From Epiperipatus broadwayi (Eukaryota > Onychophora > Udeonychophora > Euonychophora > Peripatidae): a DNA stretch of 64,000 bases. The notes beneath the pieces were generated by a model. The model made no database searches. It had not been told where the DNA came from and was given only the letters and a program-made list of their open reading frames with translations. Location of the stretch: NCBI GenBank assembly GCA_028023455.1, contig JAQFVV010006453.1, positions 540,001 through 604,000 of the forward strand. Direction: 5' to 3'. Positions within the stretch are counted from its first letter, which is position 1. Every line of letters starts with the position of its first letter. Made by a program: the position numbers and the translations under genes. Positions 50,376 through 60,664 of the stretch are shown piece by piece.

Positions 50376-51919
50376 CAAGAATATTAATTATACTTGTATT
50401 TAAATATTAACTACTATTAATTTATTTTATCAATTGAATATAATATTTTAAATTAAATGATATTTTTTACCAGCCATTTAAATGTTTTCTCACTGTGGCA
50501 ATATTATTTAGAATACATTATAAATGTTTAGTCATTTTGTTTTTCTAATTTATTTTATCGCTTAAAAAAAAAACAGTATTTGAAAATCCAAGTTGAAGAT
50601 TTTTTTTTATTTTGGAGGAGAAAAAAATCATTTGAATTGAATTCTAAGTCTCTCAAGCACAGAATTGTGGTTACAAAATTCAGTTTGCCACTTCAACGTC
50701 TGCATGATTCAAGTCTATAAATTAAATTCTTTTCTCTTATTAAATTTTTATTACAAGTATGTATTTAAAATATTAGTTGAAAGTAAAAAATGAATCGTTG
50801 ATAGTTTTTTTAGGAAACAAAAGATTGAATGCATTCAAATAGTTGTGATATTTAAATTATTGATTTGGCATAAAGTTAAAATTATAATAAATAATCTCTT
50901 ATATATGTAGTATAAAAATTGTTCTTCTGACATGAAATAAACACGGATATTTTATTTTCAAATAAAAAATGAATAATAATGCTACAATTATTAGCTAGAG
51001 ATTAGTTATTAAAAGAATGCTGTGATTGTGTTTATTATTTTTTAGAACAATTTTTTGCATCCTATCCTAGAGCCATCTGTTGTAAGTTTGTGTAATCTTC
51101 ATTGATGTAAACAAAAGCTACATATGGATCTAGATGTGAAGGTACATAAGCCATTGCATGTCTGTTGATTACCTAAGTGTAAAAATGATTGGCTCTGGAG
51201 TAGAGTGAAAATAACTCTTGAAAGTATGTGAGTAAGCATCTGAGAACAATGTGATATTAAAGTTAGTATTTTGATATTATTATAAATAAATAAGAAAAAA
51301 TATGAATTTTGAAAAAAGAATAGAATTCATAAAACATATTTAAAAAAATATATAATTTATTGATAATATGTTATTGTTTTGTTTATCGCCATGTTGTTAA
51401 TATAAGTATAATAAAATAATCTTCATAATATAAATTATCTTAATCAAAGATGAGGAGGTAGGAAGATAAAAATAGGTTTTAGATATTTGAAAAGTTATTT
51501 AACACATTGATTGGCAGATGACTTCTTTTTAATAATATGTATTCATCATCCAAACTTGTAATAACATCTTACTTTTAATAAAAAAGAAAATTTTAAAAGT
51601 CGACTCTTTACACATACTCCTGTTATATTAAATAAAGATTTTTTGTTGAATATGACGAAAATTATAGTTTGAAACTGCATGAGTCACTTATATAAAATAG
51701 GAAATGTACAACTTACCTGGTAACTTAGTATTTTAGAGGAAAAATATAAATAATAAACAATGTTACAACCAATTTAGTCTTCATAAATATTTTGCATAAA
51801 ATATTGTAGGAATAAAATTCTTATGAAGACTAAATTTGAAATAACTCTTACAATTTTTATAAAATCAAACCTATGAAATGGTTCACTAATTTTACTTTGA
51901 TTTATTTATAAATGAGTAA
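50376..51919. other. AT-rich stretch, no gene recognised
   Basis: No gene was found. About 51060-51255 has somewhat more complex sequence (CCTAGAGCCATCTGTTG, GGCTCTGGAGTAGAGTG) and part of it resembles 46818-46870, suggesting an unrecognised repeat family. Confidence 0.45.
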
Positions 51920-51929
51920 ATAATGTTTT

Positions 51930-52330
51930 AGAAGAGTAATACAGAGACTTCAGATCACTCAAAGAAGTATGGAGAGACGCATGTTAGGAGTAACAAGAAA
52001 AGTTTGAAAATGCAATATATGGGTAAGAGAACAAACATATGTTATTGACCTTATTGAAAAAATTAAAAGACAAGTGGAGTTGGGCTGGACATATTTCTAG
52101 AAGAGATGATAATAGATGGATAATTGAAATCTTAAACTGAATTCCAAGAGATTGTAAAAGACCCAGAAAGAGACCACATGTGCAATGGATGGATGAAATA
52201 AGAAAGTGTGCAGGGGTAATGTGGAGAAGAGAAGCTAAAGATAGGAAAAGATGGATTGAACTTGGAGAGTACTTCATCCTGCAGTTCATTGTTAATGGTA
52301 CTTGTTGTTGATGATGATGATGAAATAATG
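51930..52330 (+). pseudogene. RTE LINE 3' end fragment
   Basis: Plus-strand match to the C-terminal 400 bp of the RTE: AATACAGAGACTTCAGATCA, GAAGTATGGAGAGACGCATG, GGAGTTGGGCTGGACATATT, AAGAGACCACATGTGCAATG, GAAGAGAAGCTAAAGATAGG and CATCCTGCAG, ending in the GTTGATGATGATGATGA tail. Small deletions and stops are present. The 5' break is near 51930. Confidence 0.9.
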
Positions 52331-52442
52331 TTTACTAAATGAATGAGTCATATTTATTTATAAATGCAAAAAAAATAAAAAATATATCTTAAATGGTAAT
52401 TGGTATTTGGGGAAAAAATGTAGAAGTAATATCAGTGATTAT

Positions 52443-52690
52443 AAACAAATGAATATTATTAATTTCCCCTTCATTTGTATTTCTAATTCAAATTTGCATA
52501 CGTCTGTTCATTTGCACAATGAAGTGATTTTTTTCTTATTTATGACCTAAAGCTGAGGGCATTTCCAGTGAAGTTCATCATATCATAGCAAACTTCATCG
52601 AAAGTGCACTCAGCTTTAGGTTTTAAAGAAGAAAGAAACCACCTCATTAAGAAGATGAACAAACATATGCAAATGTGAAACAAATGAATA
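52443..52690. mobile_element. Short foldback element with 13-bp TSD
   Basis: A 222-bp insertion (52456-52677) lies between perfect 13-bp repeats AAACAAATGAATA (52443-52455 and 52678-52690). The two halves are inverted: CTAAAGCTGAG near 52550 pairs with CTCAGCTTTAG near 52608, and TTTGCATACGTCTGTTCAT pairs with the text at 52650-52676. The loop is centred near 52584. No promoter, coding frame or ribozyme core is visible. Its size, inverted structure and TSD length match the pattern of the family A and C insertions. Confidence 0.8.
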
Positions 52691-53797
52691 AATAAACAAA
52701 TAGAGAATTTATTTATTTATTCTGAGCAGGAATAACTTTAAAATAATCAATGCTGAGTAATATGTAATTAACTTGGGACAACTGTATAGCAAAAATATTT
52801 CTAAATTGTGAAAAATGTAAAAAAAGTGATTACCTTATTTATAAACCAATGTGAATAAATTATTTATTTTTTTACGAATTAAAAAATAATAAACATATAT
52901 ATTTTTAGCCATATAAGAGTTTTCACTGGTCTATAATATTTATGAAATATCTGAGTTTTTTTCTTTTCACATTTTCATTCTATAAATAAAAATTTAGTTT
53001 GCTAGCATCAAGATGATTTATTACAATTATTTGACATTCATATCTATTTTCTATTAATAAGTTTGTAAAGTACTATTTAAAACAAATTTTTAAATCTGAC
53101 CAAGTATGTGATAATTTGTAATGGGTATTCTAAAAAGTAAAAAAAAAGAAAAGTTACTAAAAGGTAATAATTATTCTTTTAAATTTTAATTCACATTGCA
53201 ATCACTTAGTGGTGCTATTACTGCTACAACACATGACACTATAAGAAAATGGGTGAAGAAAACTTTACATTGCAAATAAAAAAATGTGCATGTCAGACTT
53301 AATTATTCTCTCTGTTAAGTCTTCTTGTATGCTTTCAACTTTTACTTTTAATATCAAACTATTATTCTATATCAGAATTCAACAAATTAGACTTGTTTGC
53401 TAGTAATATACATTTTCAAATGAAAAAAATTCAAAAATTCATACTTGAACTTTGCAAAATTGAAAAAATCACATTGTAAATAACAACAAAAGACAATTTC
53501 ATCATTAAATGATTGGCAGAACAGATAAATTTTAGAAAATGAACAAAATCTTTTTTATTTGAAATCTGAATTAAAAATGCAAACAAATACATGCTGATCT
53601 CTGATAAATCTATCAAATTATGCTTTAAAATATTAAAATTATCTAATTTTTATGAAGTCTCAAATTATCTTAATGATATCAGCAATGATGTATTAGCTAT
53701 AATTTTCATAAAATACCATGATTTTTTTGATTTTATTTTTAAAAATAAAATGTATAAATATGTAAAATAATACAAATAATAAATTTAACAGGAATTA
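52691..53797. other. AT-rich stretch, nothing recognised
   Basis: I see no gene, RNA or repeat family. Confidence 0.5.
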
Positions 53798-54700
53798 ACT
53801 ATTATATACAGTCCTTCAATCTGCGAAAGTACTTTTGGTTAATTCCTTAACCCTTCTCAACTGCTGTTAAATTAAAAAAAAATATAATGAAGCAAACTTC
53901 ATCAACTCACATCACATGAATCCCAAATTTTAATGTTAGCAGCTTGTCTATTAATTATATTCAATTTATTAAAATTGCTTTATTATCTTTTCTTTTATTA
54001 TAGTTTTTTTCTTCATGAAAAATCTTAACATTTTCAAAATCAAACTTAAATTTATATTTACATGTTCTTTCATGATTCAAGAAAACTGAAGCAGTCATTA
54101 AATCATTATTATTTTTACTTTTCACATGCTTTTATAACAATTCATGCTCCTTTAATCTTTTCTCAATTTTGCACCTCGATTCACCTATATATGATAATAT
54201 ATAACCACAAAAGATTTGATACATAACATTACTTTTTTGCTTGACAGATATGACACTTATTCTAAATGTCTCATATCTGTCAAGCAAAAAAGAAATGTTG
54301 GGTATCAATTTTTTTACTAATGTATTACTGTTATTTGTAACACAAAATGAAACATTAAACACATCCTTATATATATCTTTAAAAAATTTCACTCGAGCAT
54401 TTGAAGTATATGGATTAAATATCAATTTTTTATTACCAATTTTCAATTCCTTTAAATTATTATAACTCTTTTTAAATTGACATAAAGTATTGTTAATCTG
54501 TTCAATCTTAAATAGAAATAATATGGGATATAATTAATAGACAAACTGCTAATGTTAAAATTTGGAATTCATGGATTTAAGTTGATGATGTTTGTTTCTG
54601 TTATGTTTATTGAATTTAATAGCAGTTGAGGAGGTTTAAGGAATTAACCAAAAGCACTTTTGCAGATTGAAGGCTTATACAATAGTTAACTACCATTATA
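53798..54700 (-). mobile_element. Penelope-like element 3' part with inverted flanks
   Basis: The core (54010-54446) is coding-like on the minus strand: a 104-codon frame ends MYQIFCGYILSYIGESRCKI and EKRLKEHELL, the CxC-YIG signature of a Penelope GIY-YIG endonuclease (first cysteine kept). After one stop the text continues KFDFENVKIF, EEKNYNKRK and AILIN, the domain's end. Flanks are inverted repeats of about 170 bp: the left arm (53798-53966, TTTTGGTTAATTCCTTAACC) pairs with the right arm (54528-54700, GGAATTAACCAAAAGCACTT). In PLEs an inverted 3' segment often leads the insertion, so the right arm is likely the leading inverted piece. Confidence 0.82.
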
Positions 54701-54849
54701 TTTATTATTTTTATTGTCATTGCAATAGTTTTTAATTACCAGATGTTTTATTTGTATTACATATGTTTATTATATTTAATGTTTTATGATATAAATAAAG
54801 TAGTTTTTGATTAAATTGTGTGTTATTTTTAATTATTTCCCAATGTTTT

Positions 54850-55345
54850 TATGAAATAGCATCCACCATTGTCAAGGTTAACTTTTTAAAGAACAACCAT
54901 TACATCTAAAATAATAACGAAATTGAGTGTGAGATAAAGAATGAGATTGAGTGTGAAATAGTTGAGCATTTAAAATATGTGGATTAACAAAATGTTTATT
55001 TTTTAATTGTCTTCATAAGACTGGAATATGTTGTGTTTCATCATCTATATCTAAACCAGTTGATCTTTTTAATATTACAATCAACTCCCTAATGGTGTCT
55101 TAAATCACACTTTTATAAATTAGCACATAGTTTAGTTTTATCAAAATCAGGTTTATGACCAATTTCTAAAAAAATGTGAAGTAAAAGCTGATGTATTTAA
55201 CTTCTGATTAATGGCATTTTATATTCATTAAATGTGACATTAATTCATCTATTAGACTGACCTACATAGATTTTCAAGCACTGTAAACACAGAATTTCAT
55301 AAACATCCTGGTATTCCAAAAGTATTCTGTCTTTAGGTTTATGAA
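54850..55345 (-). pseudogene. Second Penelope-like GIY-YIG remnant of a different subfamily
   Basis: The minus strand reads ILLEYQDVYEILCLQCLKIY and then VGQSNR near 55240-55325. This is the VYxIxCxxCxxxYVGQ form of the GIY-YIG signature, distinct from the YIGET form at 34 and 43 kb. Further on HIFLEIGHKPDFDKTKLC matches the conserved H...GH.fdf..... part. Several stops and shifts occur. It abuts the preceding PLE on the same strand, either as two insertions or as one composite. Confidence 0.72.
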
Positions 55346-55837
55346 AAAAATAGCCAAAATATTATTTCAAAGATATTTTAAAGAAGTAAAATGTGAATTG
55401 TTTTCATTGCATATATGGCAGAGAGTAAAAGACATAGGAGAGATATAATTGGGCATATTAGAACAATGGACCAACATATTCTATATGTGAACATTTTTGT
55501 GTTCTACATTTGAGTATTACATTAATGTATTATTATGTTGGTTTGTCTTTTTTCTTGATGTTAGAATGGCTATATTAGCAACTACACATTATATATATAT
55601 GTAACATTAAGTTTAAAAAATTTAAAATTCATTTAAAGCTGACCCACGTAATCGAAAGCACTACAAAAGAATTTAAACTATAATATTGTATTTACTGTTA
55701 AAATTTTTTTATTTTTATATATATATTTTATAACGGGTACTGTATTTTACATATATGTATGCTAACTTTTTATATTTCTAAATACTTTAAACAGAAAGTA
55801 TTTAAATATTTACTCATCAGTCCATCTTGATTTAAAA
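55346..55837. other. AT-rich stretch, nothing recognised
   Basis: No gene or shared repeat was recognised. Confidence 0.5.
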
Positions 55838-56212
55838 TCACTAAAACATCACATGATCACTATTTCTTATGCTTATACAAGCTGTTAAAACAGTAGCAAA
55901 CTCTCTATACAGCAGTGACACAGTGTCAGACATAGTAAATAATGGATGCTAGAAAGTTTATGCATAAAATCATTATTTGATAACTACTCATCCAATATCC
56001 CCATGCTAGTTTCTAGCTTGTGGCTTTCATTACTGAGGGATTGTGTAATACTCTCAGATCCAAGGCTCCTCACTGATGAAAGCCAGAAGGCAGAAACTAG
56101 TCTGGAGATATTGGATGAGTAAGTGCTAGATAGAGATTTTGTGCATAAATCTTCTAACATCCATTGATTACTATGGTTTGCTGTAGATGGCACTACTGCA
56201 TGGAGAGTTTGT
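55838..56212. mobile_element. Family A copy, inverted plan with intact ribozyme core
   Basis: The left segment in plus orientation (AAAACATCACATGATCAC, AAACTCTCTATACAGCAG, CTACTCATCCAATATCC) reaches a partial ribozyme near 55990-56035. It flips at about 56042 into the opposite orientation, with a full ribozyme (56058-56116), then ATTTTGTGCATAAATCTTC and CTGCATGGAGAGTTTG. This is the same switch-of-strand plan as at 5.1 kb. I did not find a target duplication. Confidence 0.8.
56058..56116 (+). ncRNA. Type I hammerhead ribozyme, family A copy at 56.1 kb
   Basis: Stem I is ATCCAA/TTGGAT and TCCTCA/TGGAGA (one mismatch). The core CTGATGA is at 56073-56079, followed by stem II with GCC/GGC around AGAA, then GAAAC and CTAGTC. 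Unpaired A residues separate stem II from the core, which may lower activity. All core bases are intact. Confidence 0.78.
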
Positions 56213-56384
56213 TATTGTTCATTGTTGTTGTTATTGAGTTTTACAAAAAGGAATTCCAAATATTTTGACTTTAAAGTTTCAAAAAATATTTCAATTTCTG
56301 TTTTTTTTTTAGTAAATTCATAAAATGAAAAAGAAAAAAAAAGAATAGAATGCTTTATTGTTTTGACTTTTATGAAGATCGAGC

Positions 56385-56480
56385 AAGCGTGGGAAATGGT
56401 AAAGCTAAAGCGGCGACTCCGGCACAAACATTAAGCAGCAGAAGTTGTCCCTCTACCACTGCACTAAACTGAGCAGGACT
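56385..56480 (-). mobile_element. tRNA-like SINE head
   Basis: On the minus strand, CTGCTCAGTTTAGTGCAGTG and GTAGAGGGACAACTTC resemble a tRNA D-arm and anticodon arm. The B-box position is degraded. The following text contains CGGAGTCGCCGC, the most G+C-rich patch nearby. It belongs with the heads at 45.9 and 59.7 kb. Confidence 0.5.
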
Positions 56481-56629
56481 GTAAATTCATTTTCTTATAT
56501 ATATATTTTTAAAAAGTTATTTATTCTGTGATTTACTATAGAAATAAGTAAATTTAATATAGAAACAAATCGTGATTTCAGAGACACATAAGATAGAGTC
56601 AAATGAAATATTGTTCCATTTACCTATTA

Positions 56630-56820
56630 ATACTAGTCTAATGCTTGAATATCCTAGCACTTCACTGAGGAAACCAGTAGCAGAAATCAGTCTGGGGTTG
56701 GGGATATTCTACAAAGCTGTTAAGAGCTTATTTTCGCACTCTATATATAACATTTGTAATACAAGCTTGTTAAATTAGGTCCTGTAATATATGACTTAAT
56801 TTCTTTGTAATTTTAGTTTA
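56630..56820 (+). mobile_element. Family B copy, truncated
   Basis: It starts at TCTAATGCTTGAATATCC and continues through the ribozyme, TTCTACAAAGCTGTTAAGAGC, CTATATATAACATTTGTAAT, ACAAGCTTGTTAAATTAGG and ATGACTTAATTTCTTTG. About half a unit is present. Confidence 0.8.
56647..56709 (+). ncRNA. Hammerhead ribozyme, family B copy 4 (partly eroded)
   Basis: The outer stem I GAATATCC/GGATATTC is perfect. The core CTGAGGA fits CUGANGA. The box reads GAAAT rather than GAAAC, changing the stem III base pair partner, and the triplet is GTC after CA. Stem II is weak (AACC...GCA). Confidence 0.68.
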
Positions 56821-57517
56821 TTTTATTTGAGTTTGACATTGTTATTTTGCAATTTAATGCATCTTAATTAATTATTGCTATAATTTAAAAAAATCTACCA
56901 ACACTATAATAGTTTATAGTGTGAGAGCATATATATATATATAAGGATGTTATTTCCAGACAATATACGTTTAAACATTTTGCTACTTTCTTTCACAAAG
57001 ATGATGAGTGACTGTCATAAAAAAAAGTTAAATGATTATTTTGGAACGCTAAATTTTGTAAATGGAGAAAATTATTTTAGAATTAATTATTTAAATCTGA
57101 ATTAATTATTCTGTTATATTTTTGAAATTACAAAAAATAAAAAAGTAAAAAAATATGCCGAAATCAATATTTTATTTATTAAAAGTATTAATAATGGTTA
57201 CCTACCTATTAATATTAAACATATGCTTAACATTCCTTAAATATTCTTTTAATTAATTAATTAATAACTGAAGTACAGGCTTAATGTATTTTATTCATGC
57301 AAATATAAATAATTCAAATTACGGTACTCAAGACAAAATACTGCCAGTTTAAAAATAGGATGATTAGTTATTTTTATTGCTAATCCATAGTAAAATGTTA
57401 AAAGTTAATACACTTTTTTTTTTTCAGCTACTGCAGACTTTTTTAGAATATTTTATAAATTATTCACTTCCTTTTTTCATATATGTACTAATCAATAAGA
57501 ATCATTATTTCTTCTAT
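56821..57517. other. AT-rich stretch, nothing recognised
   Basis: No gene, RNA or repeat family was recognised. Confidence 0.5.
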
Positions 57518-57785
57518 CCTGCTGCTGCCACCTATTATAAGCTTGAATAATAAAAATATTAAATCCAATCCTATTCTATCCATATTCACATAATAATTTC
57601 TGACTTCCAGTCTGTCTGTATAAAGATCCAGTTGTGACAGATTGAAATCCAAGCTTCTTATTATCAATGACTGTAAGCAAAACTAGATTGTGGATATTGC
57701 ATAGGAGAAGCACTGGATATGGATTTAATGTCTATTGATTATTTAAATTTGTGATAGATGGCAGCAGTAGAGTAGAATAATAAAT
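57518..57785 (+). mobile_element. Old, diverged family A copy
   Basis: Family A order is still readable: GAAATCCAAGCTTCTTATTA for the stem I and core region, AAAACTAGATTGTGGATATTG, GAAGCACTGGATATGGATTT, GTCTATTGATT and GATAGATGGCAGCAGTAGA. The leading inverted piece CTGCTGCTGCCACCTAT pairs with the end. The ribozyme core is destroyed. It differs from other copies far more, so the family has been active over a long time. Confidence 0.6.
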
Positions 57786-57799
57786 GTTTACTTCTATAA

Positions 57800-57915
57800 A
57801 GCATTGATTTGGCTGGGTTCACATGATACTTCTTGGTTTTAGTATGGTGATAAAGTAATGGATTTTCTTGAACTTCTTTTAAACTCTAAAGTAATAAACC
57901 ATTTGATTTATATTA
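57800..57915 (+). mobile_element. SINE body and tail, head degraded
   Basis: It ends with TTCTTGAACTTCTTTTAAACTC then AAAGTAATAAACCATTTGAT, the shared body and tail of the SINE at 23.3 and 46.0 kb. The tRNA-like head (GGCTGGGTTCACATGATAC) is hardly recognisable. Confidence 0.55.
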
Positions 57916-58985
57916 ATTTATGAAATTTATATTTGAATTTATCTTATGCTTGTATCAGAAATATCAGACTTTTTGTTCAGGGAATTCAGGTAGATCCTTC
58001 ATGCCAGCTTTGCAGTCTATTTAGCATTTTTTGCACAATGCAATTTTATTTTTTAAACTATTAAAAACATTGTTATTTTTAGCATATATATAACTTAATG
58101 CACTTATAACTATTTATTTAAAAATACACAATGCCATCTAATTGGATGTTTTAGATAAACATTTGAATAATAGTTTCTGGTAGAGATAAAAGAGAATTTG
58201 GTTGATGACTACTAAAATATGTAACCTACTTATTGTTAAAGGTGCAAACATAATACTTTAATATGCATACTAACAGCATATTTACTAATTTATAATTGGA
58301 TCTGATAGGCTTAGTTGTATATTATATCATTTACTTTATTGATACAAATACAAACATTGATTATTTTTATTTATTTAAGATGTTCCCTTTTGTGACTCTT
58401 AGACATAAATATATAATACATTACAACCACGAAAATAATGTTTTCACAGTTTAATTCCATAGAATGTGCATATTTTTGAAATTATACTATTGAATTGTCA
58501 GTATATTGCCATGATTTAATTGTACCTTTCTATAATACCTAAGTTTATTATGGATAATCATTTGTGTTATTGTTTTTATATACATTTTATCATTTTTTAC
58601 TTATATTTCAGTGTTATTTCATTTTTACTTTCTGTCGTTTGTAAATTTTGCTAAACTACTATTAAATAATAGTATTTCAATGTCCATAGAAAACCCTTGT
58701 GATACTATAGTATATATATACATCATACTTTTGATGCGGTGATTCAAATCCAGGCTGCTTAAACTTAAAAACTTTTTCAATAGATTTAGACCCCCCCCCC
58801 CAGATAATGGACTTATAGCCAACTCAGATAATCATCTAATACTGATCAGTAAATAAGTCCGAAAGAGGATAAATCAAAAATTAAAAACTGCTCATACCGT
58901 CAGCATTTGCCAATTGGTTTTTCTATTAGTGAATATTAGAGGATTTTCGTCTTGTAGCGGTTTTTTTATAAGCTGTTTTAGTGTA
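57916..58985. other. AT-rich stretch, nothing recognised
   Basis: No gene was found. A C run of about twelve lies at 58791-58801. Confidence 0.5.
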
Positions 58986-58989
58986 TCTA

Positions 58990-59062
58990 TATATATGTCA
59001 GTGTGTGTGTTCGTGTGCATATATATATATGTCAGTGTGTGTGTTCGTGTGCATATATATAT
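58990..59062. repeat. Tandem duplication of a TG-rich 34-bp unit
   Basis: The unit ATATATGTCAGTGTGTGTGT then TCGTGTGCATATAT occurs twice in succession with almost no difference, so the duplication is recent or recently homogenised. Confidence 0.9.
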
Positions 59063-59637
59063 ATTAATAAATAAAATTAAATTTTCCAAGAAAATATTTA
59101 TTAATTTATAATGATTTTTTTAAAAATAATTTTTTATTATTAAAAGATATTTATTAAAGGTGATAACATACTTTTCATAATTTTATCAATTTTTCAACAT
59201 TATTAGTATTGGATTGCTATTTATATATATAAATTGGGATTCTATCTTGATAACAGTTTGAAATTGTTGATTGTTATTGATAATGGGATTGTCTAAGTGT
59301 CGACTGGTTTTTAATGATTATATATATATATTGATTTAGCATAACTTTGATTTTTAATAAACTGAAAAAATGAAATATTTTATTGAAATCATTTAAAATT
59401 CGGTCTTGCTATAAAAAACATTTTATAAAATCATTATAAAGTTTAATCAGAACTTTATATTTCATTCATAAAAATGGGACATGTTCATTAATTTTGTCTT
59501 ATAGATCATGTAAAATATTAATTAAAAATTCAAGTTACTCTATTGATACATATAATTAAACTTCCATTTCAAAGCACTAATTTAATGAGAGTAACTTTTT
59601 GTAAGTAAAAAAAAAAAAAAGGCATATGACATTAAAG
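59063..59637. other. AT-rich stretch, nothing recognised
   Basis: No gene, RNA or repeat family was recognised. Confidence 0.5.
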
Positions 59638-59765
59638 CTTGGGAGTTCATGAAAAGTTCAAGCGTGAGACCTGCAAGTGGCAGAATCGATCCTGAGATCT
59701 CCCGATTCCAAATTGGATATTCTACCAACTACGCCAAACCACACAAGATTTTAAGTAAATAAACA
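59638..59765 (-). mobile_element. tRNA-derived SINE
   Basis: The best SINE copy. On the minus strand GTGGTTTGGCGTAGTTGGTA and GAATATCCAATTTGGAATCG form a D-arm and anticodon-like arm, and GGATCGATTCTGCCAC is a good B box closing an acceptor-like stem (GTGG...CCAC). The body GCTTGAACTTTTCATGAAC follows. The anticodon-like loop and spacing do not fit one isotype cleanly, and shared bodies elsewhere show it is interspersed. Confidence 0.72.
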
Positions 59766-59799
59766 ACCTGTAACAGAATGCTTAATTTAAACAGAAAAT

Positions 59800-59885
59800 A
59801 GTCAAGCGTTGGTGGCCGAGTGTTTAGCATCGCTGCCTTACAAGCAGTTGACCCGGGATTCGCTTCCCGGCCGATGCTTTGACAC
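59800..59885 (+). repeat. tRNA-like element, third copy, with extended stem
   Basis: It matches the tandem pair at 29.6-29.85 kb. AGCGTTG/CGATGCT is the acceptor-like stem and GGTGGCCGAGTGTTTAGC an A-box region. CTGCCTTACAAGCAG is an anticodon hairpin whose loop would read TAC (valine). CCCGGGATTCGCTTCCCGG is the T-arm. GTCA and TGAC extend the stem outside. This copy is compact and most tRNA-like, but the T-loop (TTCGCTT) departs from the usual TTCRANY and the extra outer pairing is atypical. A real tRNA-Val gene is possible but less likely. Confidence 0.6.
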
Positions 59886-60429
59886 ATTAAAAAAATAGTT
59901 TAACATTTGTTTGTATTATTTAAGCGTAAGGAAAGAAATATTTTGAAAATAGCTTTTAATTAAAAGAGCAACATATAATTAAATATTGTAAGCCTTATCT
60001 CAAAGATATTCTAACTAATGCAATATTGTTGGCTGGTTTTAGTGATAAGAGGAAATTAAAGGGGATTTGAACTCAGACTTTCAAAACGCATTGTAAAAAA
60101 TAATAAAGAACATAAATGATGTTAACATATGGATTTGGCAATGCAATAAGAAAGATAAAATATCAATTTGTACATATAAAATATTGAAAAAAATTCATAT
60201 GTTGTAAGCAAACCATTAAAAACATCAGGAAGTATTCCAATCCAATGATGTATTCGAATTAAAATCAGTTTAATAAGTCTATAAGTAAGTTTAAATGAAA
60301 TATAATTTTCAATCTTGAAATAATGATTAACAATAATGGTAATTAAAATATGTGTTATAAGTAAACTTATAAAATAAATGAGTGTAATCCAGAACACTTC
60401 AAAATATTTCTTTTCTTATCCACCTTTGC
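59886..60429. other. AT-rich stretch with a short family D end fragment
   Basis: Only 60045-60085 is recognisable: GGGATTTGAACTCAGACTTTC is the reverse complement of the D terminus seen at 26.7 and 61.9 kb. The rest shows no gene. Confidence 0.5.
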
Positions 60430-60645
60430 AATGTATAGTTTATATGATCTCTTTCATAGATCATTTCCAATAATATGTCCAGCCTGACCTCATTTCTTCT
60501 TTTTAATTCTTCCAATGATGTATAAAGTATTTGTTTATTCTATTAATTTTATGTTCTGTTATTGATCTCTTTTTATTACTACTTTGTATATCTTTTTATA
60601 CTTTACTGTGTTGGCTAAAATGTCTGCCTTGTTTTTAATGAGTCT
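60430..60645 (-). pseudogene. RTE LINE fragment, strongly decayed
   Basis: AATAATATGTCCAGCCTGACC and the order that follows (TTTTTAATTCTTCCAATGA, TTGTTTATTCTATTAATTTT, GATCTCTTTTTATTACTACT) match the 37900-38040 part of the best RTE copy on the same strand. About 200 bp survive with heavy change. Confidence 0.65.
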
Positions 60646-60664
60646 ATAAAGTTTAATTTTTAAA

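Noticed and set aside
51984-52289. 101-codon minus-strand frame
   Set aside because: It is antisense to the plus-strand RTE 3' fragment.
52600-52635. CATCGAAAGTG in the foldback element as a ribozyme box
   Set aside because: No CTGANGA core or compatible stems were found on either strand.
59800-59885. Functional tRNA-Val(TAC) gene
   Set aside because: The T-loop and the extra outer stem are atypical, and near-identical flanked copies occur in tandem elsewhere; a repeat is more likely, though not excluded.
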